Assembly: GCA_028284395.1 (NCBI GenBank)
Contig: JANQRV010000625.1
Location: 1 to 43,899 of the forward strand
DNA length: 43,899 nt
Source: Saprospiraceae bacterium
Lineage (GTDB): Bacteria; Bacteroidota; Bacteroidia; Chitinophagales; Saprospiraceae
Direction of reading: 5' to 3'
Positions 16,767 to 24,892 of the stretch are shown one piece after another (positions within the stretch are counted from its first letter, which is position 1; each line of letters opens with the position of its first letter). The translations under genes were made by a program, and so were the position numbers. The notes beneath the pieces were generated by a model, which was not told where the DNA came from, made no database searches, and saw only the letters and a list, made by a program, of their open reading frames with translations.

Positions 16767-17915
16767 TTAAGGATTGGCAAGTTGCCATTGTGAATTCACT
16801 TTGACACTTTCTTTACGTAAAATCTCTTTCAACTGTATACTTGCATCGAGAAATAGTAATCTCGGGTTCGCATTTCTTTCCAATTCAAAACTACAGGTGT
16901 TAAAAACCTCAATCAGTGATTCAATTTCCTGGAAGCCAATTATATTTAGGAGCTTTCGAGCCGTCTTATTTTCTGACTCCCCCAATCTTTTACTATCCTG
17001 GTTGGTCACTTTAATCATTATGTACTCGCGCAAGAAATGAAGACCAAAACTGAAGAAATGTTTCTGGTCTGTTTTCTTCCAGCCGGCCATCTGTTCGGAC
17101 CAGGTTACGAGTTCTGCTCCATTACCTTTATAACATTTCCGAAGCCAGTCTAGGAACTGGGAGCCATTATTTTTCTGTTGATTAGCTGCCAACTTGATGG
17201 CTTCATTAAAATTGCCAAAAGCGTATTGCCCGATCGACTGTGCGGAAGGTCCCTGGGCTAATGCCAGGTCCTGCAATCCCTGAACAATCTCTTCACTGCT
17301 AAGGGGCTTGAACTTGATCATTTGACACCTTGACAAGATGGTATTTAAGATCAATTCCTGGTTTTCGGCAACCAGAATGAAGTGAGTGTTCGCCGGAGGC
17401 TCTTCGATGATCTTAAGTAAACGATTACCTTCTTTCTGTAAGTATTCTGGTAACCAAAGCAATAAGATTTTCCTTTTGTTTTCAAATGATTTCAAGCTTA
17501 ATTTCTTTACGATGCTCACACATTCCTCCTTGTTAATATTACCTTGCGCGCTGCCCTTATCTCCAGATATGGAACGTAGCCAATCATAACTACTTAGATA
17601 GGGGTTTTGCATAGCTTCTCGCCATTGTGGAAGAAAATGATCGCTAACCACATTTCTACCCATTACCGGAAACACAAAATGAAGGTCAGGGTGGATCAAC
17701 TTGGCTGCTTTTTGACAGCTTGAGCAAGTGCCACAGCTATCTTGTTCAGTAGGAGTATCACACAATAAGTATTGACTGAAGGCCAGTGCAGTGGCGAGAC
17801 CGCCGCTTCCCTCCGGGCCCAAAAAAAGAAGAGCATGAGGCACCTTATTTGCAAGGGCCATTGCTATGATATCAGATTTGACCTTCGTCTGTCCAACTAC
17901 TTTGTTAAATAGCAT
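16767..17915 (-). CDS. holB: DNA polymerase III delta' subunit (clamp-loader)
   Basis: 382 residues. VVGQTKVKSDII starts the AAA+ domain; a zinc-finger-like cluster lies at about 52-67 (CDTPTEQDSCGTCSSCQ), and the sensor region NTILSRCQMIKF contains the SRC motif used to contact ATP on the neighbouring subunit. The P-loop reads GPEGSGGLATA: the ATP-binding Lys is missing, as expected for delta', which does not hydrolyse ATP. The C-terminal part (about 215-382) is helical. The protein loads the beta clamp. First gene of the holB-ricT-lpdA run. Confidence 0.9.
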   Translation of the reverse strand: MLFNKVVGQTKVKSDIIAMALANKVPHALLFLGPEGSGGLATALAFSQYLLCDTPTEQDSCGTCSSCQKAAKLIHPDLHFVFPVMGRNVVSDHFLPQWREAMQNPYLSSYDWLRSISGDKGSAQGNINKEECVSIVKKLSLKSFENKRKILLLWLPEYLQKEGNRLLKIIEEPPANTHFILVAENQELILNTILSRCQMIKFKPLSSEEIVQGLQDLALAQGPSAQSIGQYAFGNFNEAIKLAANQQKNNGSQFLDWLRKCYKGNGAELVTWSEQMAGWKKTDQKHFFSFGLHFLREYIMIKVTNQDSKRLGESENKTARKLLNIIGFQEIESLIEVFNTCSFELERNANPRLLFLDASIQLKEILRKESVKVNSQWQLANP

Positions 17916-18333
17916 AAACTATATTACTTATTATCGCTAAATAACTACAAGAATAAGCAATGGTAATTGGTTGGTACTCAATGATAGAGCAAAGACTACT
18001 GCAGAAAGGACAGGTCGAAAAGTAAAATTAAGAAGGTATTTTATTTTTCAGCAAGGGAAAATTCCCTTTATTTATATTGCAAGAGCTCTGAATCTCTATC
18101 ATTGAGATCGATGCCTAATTGTTTCAATCTGGCATCGAATCAATTACAAAAGCCAGGTGGGTTACCAATTAATTCAATTTGGAGATCAAAATCAACTCCA
18201 ATTACATAAGGATAGAACCTACCTAGACTGTAAAAATACATTTTTTCCAGATCTGAATCCATTTTTTTATCACCGGAATCTATTTTTCTTACAACCATCC
18301 AATGGGTCGCTTGTTGATTCTTAAATGTAAAGG
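17916..18333. other. Hairpin-rich intergenic region upstream of holB and queD
   Basis: The region between holB (minus) and queD (plus) contains a 13-bp perfect inverted repeat with distant arms (17977-17989 and 18094-18106), a tight hairpin AAGGGA/TCCCTT at 18053-18068 and an 8-bp stem TCGATGCC/GGCATCGA at 18108-18138. It also carries a short open frame on the minus strand, listed separately. Function is not known; it may be an untranslated leader of holB or a decayed element. Confidence 0.5.
18140..18298 (-). pseudogene. Possible small gene or 3' remnant of a lost gene
   Basis: 52 residues if ATG at 18298 is used. The frame is open further upstream, to about 18370, but without another ATG and running into queD. 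The translation (MVVRKIDSGDKKMDSDLEKM, then a strand-like YFYSLGRFYPYVIGVDF and a GNPPGFCN end) has the alternating hydrophobic/charged character of real protein, more than the shadow frames nearby. I recognise no family. It may be the C-terminal stump of a gene whose 5' part has gone, or a genuine small protein. Low confidence. Confidence 0.3.
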
Positions 18334-18342
18334 ATGAATGGC

Positions 18343-18756
18343 ATGAAAATCTCGGTATTCAGAAAAGCTCACTTTAATGCAGCTCATCGGTTGCATAATC
18401 CAAATTGGTCCGATGAAAAAAACCAAAAGGTTTTTGGTCTTTGCAACAACCCTAATTATCACGGTCACAATTACGAGCTAATTGTTAGAGTGACCGGAGA
18501 GGTAGATCCGGAGACAGGCTATTTGATTGATCTGAAAGTCCTCAAAGACCTCATTGATGAGCAAGTGGAAAAAAGATTCGATCACAAAAATCTCAATCTC
18601 GACACGGAAGAATTTAAAGATTTAAATCCAACTGCCGAACATATCTGTTTTGTGATCTGGGGTATTTTGCGTGAGCACCTGGACGACAAATATGAACTGA
18701 TGGTAAGACTATATGAAACACCGAGAAATTTTGTCGAATATCCAGCTGCACCGTAA
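18343..18756 (+). CDS. queD: 6-carboxy/6-pyruvoyl-tetrahydropterin synthase (QueD/PTPS)
   Basis: 137 residues from the ATG at 18343; an ATG at 18334 adds three residues and is equally possible. The zinc ligands are His15 (in FNAAHRLH) and the two in NYHGHNYEL; the catalytic Cys lies just before, in GLCNNPNYHGH. The family then shows GEVDPETGYLIDLKVLKDLI and DHKNLNLD, with a Glu near the end in RLYETPRNFVEY. QueD converts dihydroneopterin triphosphate to 6-carboxytetrahydropterin, the second step towards queuosine; PTPS makes the biopterin precursor. The queuosine role is more likely in bacteria, but other que genes are not in the window. Confidence 0.88.
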   Translation: MKISVFRKAHFNAAHRLHNPNWSDEKNQKVFGLCNNPNYHGHNYELIVRVTGEVDPETGYLIDLKVLKDLIDEQVEKRFDHKNLNLDTEEFKDLNPTAEHICFVIWGILREHLDDKYELMVRLYETPRNFVEYPAAP

Positions 18757-18777
18757 ACCGATGCATTGTTTTATCGT

Positions 18778-19512
18778 CTAAGGCCGAAATACTCTTTTAC
18801 TCAACCGCAGTGTTTTAACCACTCCCTCGTTATCATTCATCAAACTGATCAAATAAAGGCCATTGGGTAAATCAATAACGTCGTACTTTTTACCTGCGAA
18901 TATTTGGTCGAAAGTCTTAACTCTTTTGCCAAGCATGCTGTAAATCACAATCTTGTTAATGCCCTGATGACTGGATAGTTGGAAGTAATCAATAGTAGGA
19001 TTGGGATAAGCAGTAATGCGACGATTCCGAAAATCGTTCACACTCGTCACCTCACCAACATTAGCAATAAAGGTTACTTTCTCAAGAATTTCAGTTGGTT
19101 CCTCAATCAAAGAAAAAGGTAACTCGAATCTTCCAATGCCAGCTTGGGTTTTTGGCAAAACATGGAAAATAAGCACGAATGAACTGTCCGGAGCGAGTAT
19201 CACAGGTTCATTAATACCTTTTTCAAGGTCAAAATTCGTGCTGATTGGAGCCTCGTAGCAAAAGTTATTATCACAGACCTGCGTCAACCATTCAGTTGGT
19301 TGGTCTAGAATAATTCGTTCCCATCTTAGCGACAAGCTGTCCGGGCTTACATTTTTCACCGTCGCATGCAATTCAATATCCAAATTCGGATTAGATAGAT
19401 CCCCGCTATACGTGTCTTCCACCGTAACCGGATCGATTACCAATTTTGCATCCTGAGCGAATGTGTGGGAAGTGAAGAATAGAAAAAGAAAAAAGGGTAA
19501 AGTGTGCTTCAT
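18778..19512 (-). CDS. Secreted T9SS cargo protein of unknown function
   Basis: 244 residues. Signal peptide 1-19 (MKHTLPFFLFLFFTSHTFA). The middle (20-160) looks like a single beta-sandwich of about 140 residues with phrases such as LHATVKNVSPDSLSLRWER and a Cys pair in VCDNNFCYE, in the manner of DUF/ASPM-like or abnormal-spindle-type immunoglobulin folds. The C-terminal type A sorting domain, about 168-244, begins ITAYPNPTIDYFQLS and ends VVKTLRLSKR. It should be surface-exposed or secreted by T9SS. No enzyme motif is visible. A perfect -7 promoter box lies just upstream. Confidence 0.8.
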   Translation of the reverse strand: MKHTLPFFLFLFFTSHTFAQDAKLVIDPVTVEDTYSGDLSNPNLDIELHATVKNVSPDSLSLRWERIILDQPTEWLTQVCDNNFCYEAPISTNFDLEKGINEPVILAPDSSFVLIFHVLPKTQAGIGRFELPFSLIEEPTEILEKVTFIANVGEVTSVNDFRNRRITAYPNPTIDYFQLSSHQGINKIVIYSMLGKRVKTFDQIFAGKKYDVIDLPNGLYLISLMNDNEGVVKTLRLSKRVFRP

Positions 19513-19818
19513 ATTTCGAATTTTGATATTTGTACAAATGTAAACGATAATTAGCTAAAAAGCCAGAAATCCGGCAGCCATGTATTCTTCTTAACACAAA
19601 TTTTAGTTGATGCGCTTTAATTTCGTGATCTGGGACTTCTTGTCCTATTCCAGACACTGCCTTTTACTTCGATTTAGTATATTGCCATCGCTTCGAATTT
19701 ACATCGGTAGAATCCTTGATTCTGACCTATTTTTTATACCTTCTGCTTCGAAAGGTACTTAAGTTTTGCTTGCTTAAGTTGAAGAATTTCTAAATATAAC
19801 ACATTAATAATTGATCAT
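19513..19818. other. 306-base divergent promoter region
   Basis: It separates the T9SS cargo gene (minus) from the redox module (plus). Apart from the -7 box at 19535-19542, nothing but A/T-rich sequence stands out. The plus-strand side has TTTTG near 19764 and TAAATATAA near 19792, which could be a weak promoter for the redox genes. Confidence 0.4.
19535..19542 (-). promoter_or_regulatory. -7 promoter box of the T9SS cargo gene
   Basis: The minus strand reads TACATTTG, a perfect TAnnTTTG. It predicts a start near 19528 and a leader of roughly 16 bases. The -33 region is T-rich (CTTTTTAGC) but without a clear TTTG. Confidence 0.5.
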
Positions 19819-21159
19819 ATGCATGTTGCTATAATTGGCAATGGTATCAGCGGTGTGACTGCTGCCAGGTTTATCCGGAAGCTCAGTGATCATCAAATCA
19901 CGATCATTTCCTCAGAGAGTGAACATTTCTTTTCTCGAACTGCATTGATGTACATCTATATGGGGCATATGCGCTATGAAGACACGAAGCCATACGAGGA
20001 TTGGTTCTGGAAAAAAAATCGCATTGATCTTCTTTTTGACCATGTAAAGAGGGTCGACTTCGAAGAAAAAAACTTGCTCATGGCTTCGGGAAACCATGTG
20101 AAGTATGACAAATTAATTCTTGCGGTCGGGTCTAAGAGTAACAAATTTGGTTGGCCTGGCCAGGATTTGGATGCGGTGCGCGGTTTGTATAGTTTACAAG
20201 ATTTGGAAGAGATGGAAAAATACAGTGAGGGTTTGCGGAGAGCGGTGATAGTGGGAGGCGGGTTGATTGGCATCGAAATGGCAGAAATGTTTGCATCCCG
20301 GGAAATTCCGGTCACTATGGTTGTTCGTGAAGACTACTATTGGAATAATGTTTTGCCCAATGAGGAATCGATTATTATTTCTAATCACATAAAGGAACAT
20401 CACATCGATTTGAGACTAGGCGTAAATTTACAGGAGATCCTGGATGACGGAAATGGTAGGGCTGCAGGCATCATCATAAAAGAAACTGGAGAAAAAATCG
20501 ATTGTGGCTTTGTTGGACTTACACCAGGGGTAAGTCCTAACATCGATTTCCTCAAAGATTCTGGCCTTGAATTGGGGAGAGGGATCAAGGTTAATGAGTA
20601 TATGGAAACAAGTATTCCGGACGTCTTTGCTATTGGGGATTGTGCCGAACGTATCGAACCTGTGCCAGGCAGGCGAGGCATTGAGGCTGTTTGGTATACT
20701 GGGCGTATGATGGGAGAGACCGTAGCTTATAACATCTGTGGTAAACGGATTGCTTATGATCCTGGAATCTGGTTTAACTCGGCTAAGTTTATTGATATCG
20801 AATACCAGGTATACGGAACGGTTTTGGCACATCCACCCGAAAACCACAAATCTCTATTTTGGCAACATGACGGAGGAAAAATTAGTGTTAGGATCGTATA
20901 CGATGATAATGGTGGAGCAGTATTGGGATTCAATTTGTTGGGGGTACGTTACCGTCACGAAGTTTGCGAGAAGTGGATAAAGACCGGTACGCATATTGAA
21001 GAAGTTATGGAGCATCTCTCTTTAGCAAATTTTGATCCGGAATTTTACAAGGAGTACGAGCAAGAAATTTTGGACTTATACAATTCGCAGACCGGTAGAG
21101 ACCTCAAGCTTAAAAAGAAAAGGAGTTTAAGTAGCGTCCTACGTTTTCTAAGCAATTAA
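19819..21159 (+). CDS. FAD/NAD(P)-dependent oxidoreductase (NirB/ferredoxin-reductase type)
   Basis: 446 residues. Two Rossmann folds of the pyridine-nucleotide disulfide oxidoreductase class: FAD motif IIGNGISGVTAA at the N-terminus and NAD(P) motif VIVGGGLIGIEMAEMF at about 141-156, then FAIGDCAER at about 271. The redox Cys pair of lipoamide/glutathione reductases is absent, so it works as a flavin shuttle like NirB N-domains, ferredoxin reductases or NADH oxidases. A C-terminal domain of about 130 residues ends in a basic KLKKKRSLSS tail. It precedes the polyferredoxin gene by 22 bases, which suggests it passes NAD(P)H electrons to that membrane protein. The partner is inferred from position only. 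Confidence 0.85.
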   Translation: MHVAIIGNGISGVTAARFIRKLSDHQITIISSESEHFFSRTALMYIYMGHMRYEDTKPYEDWFWKKNRIDLLFDHVKRVDFEEKNLLMASGNHVKYDKLILAVGSKSNKFGWPGQDLDAVRGLYSLQDLEEMEKYSEGLRRAVIVGGGLIGIEMAEMFASREIPVTMVVREDYYWNNVLPNEESIIISNHIKEHHIDLRLGVNLQEILDDGNGRAAGIIIKETGEKIDCGFVGLTPGVSPNIDFLKDSGLELGRGIKVNEYMETSIPDVFAIGDCAERIEPVPGRRGIEAVWYTGRMMGETVAYNICGKRIAYDPGIWFNSAKFIDIEYQVYGTVLAHPPENHKSLFWQHDGGKISVRIVYDDNGGAVLGFNLLGVRYRHEVCEKWIKTGTHIEEVMEHLSLANFDPEFYKEYEQEILDLYNSQTGRDLKLKKKRSLSSVLRFLSN

Positions 21160-21181
21160 TTGAATAAGATATCTAGTTCAT

Positions 21182-22975
21182 ATGAATACCATTCAAAAGA
21201 TCGGAATCGGTTTACTGCTGTTTGCAATTACTGTTTTTACGTTTTCACTGGGGTTGAGTGAATACCAGCTAACTAGTGAAAGCCTCGCTGTCAGCAATGA
21301 ATATCACAAAGAAGCAATTGTGGAAACTGCCAGGCAAAATGGCACCTTGGACAAGTCCTTTCCTTCTAATGTAGCATTTATCAATTCGTTTAAGAGAACT
21401 TTGAAAGAAAGTCAGAAAAGACTTGCCGAACAAGCTAAGGCAGGAATACCGGAAGGAGTGAGCGAGTGGGATTTTAAGATGGGAGATTGGGTTATTAAGG
21501 ACTATCTCTTTCCGACCGTAAAGGCTTCTGCAACCGGACTGCTGCCAAGCAACATTCCACTATTCTTTTTTCTAACCTTTGGGCTTGGGATTATTGGTGG
21601 TCTGCTTTATGTGGTGCCAATTTTCAATCTTATACCGGGGATTAAGAATAACCAAATTTATCATAGTTCATTAACTCGTGGCTTGCAACTTGGTTGGCGT
21701 ACATTCTTTTTAATTGCAACGATTATCGGTGTGGTTTTGTATGGGGTTTCTTACATGAATTCTTCTTGGTTTTATCCGCTACTGACCCTAGCTATTATGG
21801 GAATCATTGGCCTACTGGTATTTTTTAGGGATGGGGCAAAGGGCAAAGATCCCGCAAAATCTGCTTCTCCGGAATTAACTGCTTGGTTTGGGGTGGTTAC
21901 CGGTATTTATTTGATAGGGTTCTACATCCTTTTGTATTGGGCTCCACAGTACATTACAAATTGGATACTATTGGTTGACCCAGTGAGCATGAGTCTGAGC
22001 GGCAATCCGGCCAGTCAATGGTTTCTCTACGGATTTTTGTATACGATTATCGTTTTGGTCATGGGTATCCGAATGATGGCCAAATATCAACACAACAGAT
22101 ACCAAGTTGTGCGTACCTTATCGGTGATGTTTTTTCAAACTGCTTTTGCCTTTCTGATTCCCGAAATTTTGGTGCGCTTAAACCAACCTTGGTATGATTT
22201 CAAAAATATTTGGCCCTTGAACTACACTTTTTTCTTTGATTGGAATATCAATCAATTGATCAATAGTGGTGGATTGGGATTATTTATGCTGGTTTGGGGC
22301 ATTGCTCTTGTCTTAATCGGAGTACCGGTAATCACTTACTTCTTTGGCAAAAGATGGTATTGTAGTTGGGTCTGTGGATGTGGTGGCTTGGCTGAGACGA
22401 TGGGAGATCCATATCGACAACTTTCTGATAAAAGTTTACGCGCTTGGCAATTCGAAAGGTACATTATTCATGGAGTACTGGTCTTTGCTATTTTAATGAC
22501 CATCGGTGTTTTGTATACTTATTTCACGGGAAGTAGATATGTCTTCTTTGCCAATAGTGATACTGTCAGGACTTGGTATGGGTTCTTAATTGGCTCCGCT
22601 TTTGCAGGTGTAGTTGGTACCGGGTTTTATCCTTTAATGGGAAACCGAATGTGGTGTCGATTCGGTTGTCCCTTGGCGGCCTACCTTGGGCTGGTACAAA
22701 AATTTAAGTCCAAATTCCGAATTACAGTCAATGGAGGGCAGTGCATATCGTGTGGTAATTGTTCGACTTATTGCGAAATGGGAATTGATGTTCGGTGGTA
22801 TGCGCAAAGAGGGCAAGACGTAGTTAGGTCATCTTGTGTAGGATGTGGTGTTTGTTCCGCAGTCTGCCCAAGAGGAGTATTGCGCCTGGAAAATAGCAGT
22901 GTGGATGTTTCAGAAAGGACGCAAGCCCTTCGAACAATTCATATCAGTGAAAATGAAGTAAGATTGATGAACTGA
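21182..22975 (+). CDS. Membrane-bound polyferredoxin, NosR/NapH/CcoG-like
   Basis: 597 residues. One N-terminal hydrophobic segment (7-27), a soluble segment of about 90 residues, then several transmembrane helices (about 122-350). A Cys motif WYCSWVCGCGG (about 392) and MWCRFGCPLAAYLG (about 489) lie near membrane helices, as in NosR and NapH, although the first lacks the usual Cys-Pro. Two ferredoxin-type [4Fe-4S] sites follow at about 520-531 (CISCGNCSTYC) and 552-563 (CVGCGVCSAVCP). The soluble N-terminal part shows no FMN-binding motif that I can see, unlike NosR. It likely carries electrons between a cytoplasmic flavoprotein and the quinone pool or periplasm. Direction and partner are unknown. 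Strong terminator after the stop codon. Confidence 0.82.
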   Translation: MNTIQKIGIGLLLFAITVFTFSLGLSEYQLTSESLAVSNEYHKEAIVETARQNGTLDKSFPSNVAFINSFKRTLKESQKRLAEQAKAGIPEGVSEWDFKMGDWVIKDYLFPTVKASATGLLPSNIPLFFFLTFGLGIIGGLLYVVPIFNLIPGIKNNQIYHSSLTRGLQLGWRTFFLIATIIGVVLYGVSYMNSSWFYPLLTLAIMGIIGLLVFFRDGAKGKDPAKSASPELTAWFGVVTGIYLIGFYILLYWAPQYITNWILLVDPVSMSLSGNPASQWFLYGFLYTIIVLVMGIRMMAKYQHNRYQVVRTLSVMFFQTAFAFLIPEILVRLNQPWYDFKNIWPLNYTFFFDWNINQLINSGGLGLFMLVWGIALVLIGVPVITYFFGKRWYCSWVCGCGGLAETMGDPYRQLSDKSLRAWQFERYIIHGVLVFAILMTIGVLYTYFTGSRYVFFANSDTVRTWYGFLIGSAFAGVVGTGFYPLMGNRMWCRFGCPLAAYLGLVQKFKSKFRITVNGGQCISCGNCSTYCEMGIDVRWYAQRGQDVVRSSCVGCGVCSAVCPRGVLRLENSSVDVSERTQALRTIHISENEVRLMN

Positions 22976-22993
22976 GGTTAGGAGAACAAAAGC

Positions 22994-23038
22994 TCTCCGG
23001 AGTAGCCGCTAGATAAGCGGCTACTCCGGAGATTTTTT
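22994..23038 (+). terminator. Strong intrinsic terminator of the redox module
   Basis: A 17-bp perfect stem (22994-23010 with 23016-23032) encloses a 5-base loop AGATA and is followed by a run of six T. It is the clearest intrinsic terminator in the window, starting 18 bases beyond the polyferredoxin stop. Confidence 0.92.
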
Positions 23039-23133
23039 ACTAGGTACAAATTCAGTTTAGATTCGCTTTTGACAACTTGTAATTTTGGAAGGTGGTAGTA
23101 AATTTGCTTCAATAGAAAACTTACGGCACGATC

Positions 23134-23793
23134 CTAATTGGCTTTAGCTTTACTGCTCCTACGTTTAACTGTCTCAAAGTAAATTCTTGAACCTGGTTGT
23201 TGTAATTGCTTGTAAAGCAATTCTTTCGCTCTGTATAACTGTGCTTTTACGGTTCCGAGCGGAATATCCAGCTCTCTTGCTATCTCATCATAGCTAAGAT
23301 CTTCGAAGAAGCGCAGTTCGATCATAAGCCTGTATTTGTGGCTCAATTTCGAGATGACCAATCTAATCTGCTCGATTTGTTGATTCCGCATGATTTGTTC
23401 TTCCGGATTCAATACGGAAGCTCTTAAGTTAGAGGCAAAATCGTCATCGGCACCCGGTTCGATCGGATCATCAATAGAAAGAAACGTCAGTCTCTTTTTG
23501 CGAATGTGATCAATGCAATTGTTTATTGCAATTTTGAACAACCACGTACTGAAGGCATACTTTGGGGTGTAACTCGACAACTTGTGGAAAGCTTTACCAA
23601 AAGCTTCCAATGTTAAGTCGTCGGCGTCATCCCGATTGTGTACCATCTTCAAGATGGTGTGAAAGACAGGGTTCTTGTACCTGTCTAGTAACAGAGCGTA
23701 AGCACGCTGATCTCCATGCACGGCTTTTTGTACTAATTGGTAGTCGTCATGGGATTTCTTTCTGTTCCTGGGTTTGATTGCTACTACTTCCAT
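23134..23793 (-). CDS. ECF-type RNA polymerase sigma factor
   Basis: 219 residues. Region 2 includes DDADDLTLEAFGKAFHKL (2.1-2.2) and FSTWLFKIAINNCIDHIRKK (2.3-2.4), at about 57-100. A linker of about 45 residues is followed by region 4 (about 135-195) with LSYDEIARELDIPLGTVKAQ and a helix-turn-helix. The C-terminal 20 residues are basic (KRRSSKAKAN). The start codon lies inside the glycosyltransferase gene (10 bases of overlap including that gene's stop), implying translational coupling. No anti-sigma factor follows; the gene is last in the lpxK operon. The regulon cannot be read from the sequence. Confidence 0.92.
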   Translation of the reverse strand: MEVVAIKPRNRKKSHDDYQLVQKAVHGDQRAYALLLDRYKNPVFHTILKMVHNRDDADDLTLEAFGKAFHKLSSYTPKYAFSTWLFKIAINNCIDHIRKKRLTFLSIDDPIEPGADDDFASNLRASVLNPEEQIMRNQQIEQIRLVISKLSHKYRLMIELRFFEDLSYDEIARELDIPLGTVKAQLYRAKELLYKQLQQPGSRIYFETVKRRSSKAKAN

Positions 23794-24887
23794 CTGTTCT
23801 TTTTACCGATTAGGAAAGTCGGTGCGAAAATGATGTAGTATAACACGTAAATTGCATCTAGGATAGGAATCCACCATAGTAGATCTATGGCTTTAAGTTT
23901 TTTCAGGATTAATCCACATAGCAAAAAAACTACACCAACTCTCACCAGAATTAATAATAAAACTGTTGAATTCATCTCCGGTGCCAGTATTAAAGGGATG
24001 GCAAGCAGGTAATGCAGGAAATGTGAAAGAGAATACCCTCCAAGCATTAACTGATGCATCAGCTTGTAACTGGTACTGGTAGATAAGTGCCTTGTCTTCT
24101 GATGGTAGTAGCCTCTCCAGCTGCTCTTTGGAAGAGAAAAAACAAAAGCCTCTGGACTTAGGTTAATCTTGGTGTTTGTTCTGATAGCCGCTTCATTGAT
24201 AAATAGGTCGTCGTCTCCTGAAGCGATGTGTGCATGTTTACTAAATGCTTCCTTTCGGAAGAAAAGCGTTCGTTTATAGAGTAGGTTGCGGCCCACACCC
24301 ATATACGGTATTCCAAGCAAAGCAAAGGATAAATATTGAATAGCCGTGAATACGGCCTCATAGCGAATGAATAAATTCAAGAATCCTGGTCGAGGAATAT
24401 ACGGGCTGAACCCTAAAACGATTTCAATTTTGTTGATAGCGTTTGACTGCATTGAGCGAATCCAATTCGGACTCGAAGGAACGCAATCTGCGTCAGTAAG
24501 TAGTATCAAATTATAGATAGCAGCCTCTATTCCCTTAGTCAAAGCTGCCTTTTTTCCAGGCAGGGTAGGTACGCCCTTGATATTAACTAGGCGCAAGTTC
24601 GGGCTTTTTCCTTGAAATTCCAAAACTACATCAATAGTTTTATCTGAAGAATTGTCGTTAACGACAATAATTTCGTAGGAACGGTAGGTTTGATTTAGGA
24701 AGTGGTGTAGATTGTTCCTGAGATTTGTTGCCTCGTTACGGGCACATATAATTACTGATACGGGAAGCTCCTCCTTTTTGTTGTCTATATTGCGAGTTTT
24801 ATAAAAAGCAAGTTTGGAAAAGATGCCCAACCAATACAGAAGTTGTAGAATTGTTGCGCCCGCAAATATGGTAAGAAGCAGTGTCAA
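23784..24887 (-). CDS. Family 2 glycosyltransferase, membrane-anchored
   Basis: 367 residues. A hydrophobic N-terminal segment (1-22), then a GT-A domain starting LPVSVIICARNEATNL, with VVNDNSSDKT, the metal-binding DxD-type LLTDADCVPSS at about 120 and the acceptor/base region ASGDDDLFI at about 220. A QxxRW-like QKTRH follows at about 255. Two or three hydrophobic segments end the protein, so it sits at the inner membrane with the active site in the cytoplasm. The sugar and acceptor are unknown; the neighbours lpxK and a PlsC-type acyltransferase suggest a lipid acceptor, possibly a lipid A or glycolipid. Five bases after the acyltransferase gene. Confidence 0.88.
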   Translation of the reverse strand: MTLLLTIFAGATILQLLYWLGIFSKLAFYKTRNIDNKKEELPVSVIICARNEATNLRNNLHHFLNQTYRSYEIIVVNDNSSDKTIDVVLEFQGKSPNLRLVNIKGVPTLPGKKAALTKGIEAAIYNLILLTDADCVPSSPNWIRSMQSNAINKIEIVLGFSPYIPRPGFLNLFIRYEAVFTAIQYLSFALLGIPYMGVGRNLLYKRTLFFRKEAFSKHAHIASGDDDLFINEAAIRTNTKINLSPEAFVFSLPKSSWRGYYHQKTRHLSTSTSYKLMHQLMLGGYSLSHFLHYLLAIPLILAPEMNSTVLLLILVRVGVVFLLCGLILKKLKAIDLLWWIPILDAIYVLYYIIFAPTFLIGKKNRWK

Positions 24888-24892
24888 TGGTC

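Noticed and set aside
20428..20847. A 139-codon open frame opposite the FAD oxidoreductase
   Set aside because: Antisense shadow of a gene with clear Rossmann motifs; no signal or domain of its own.
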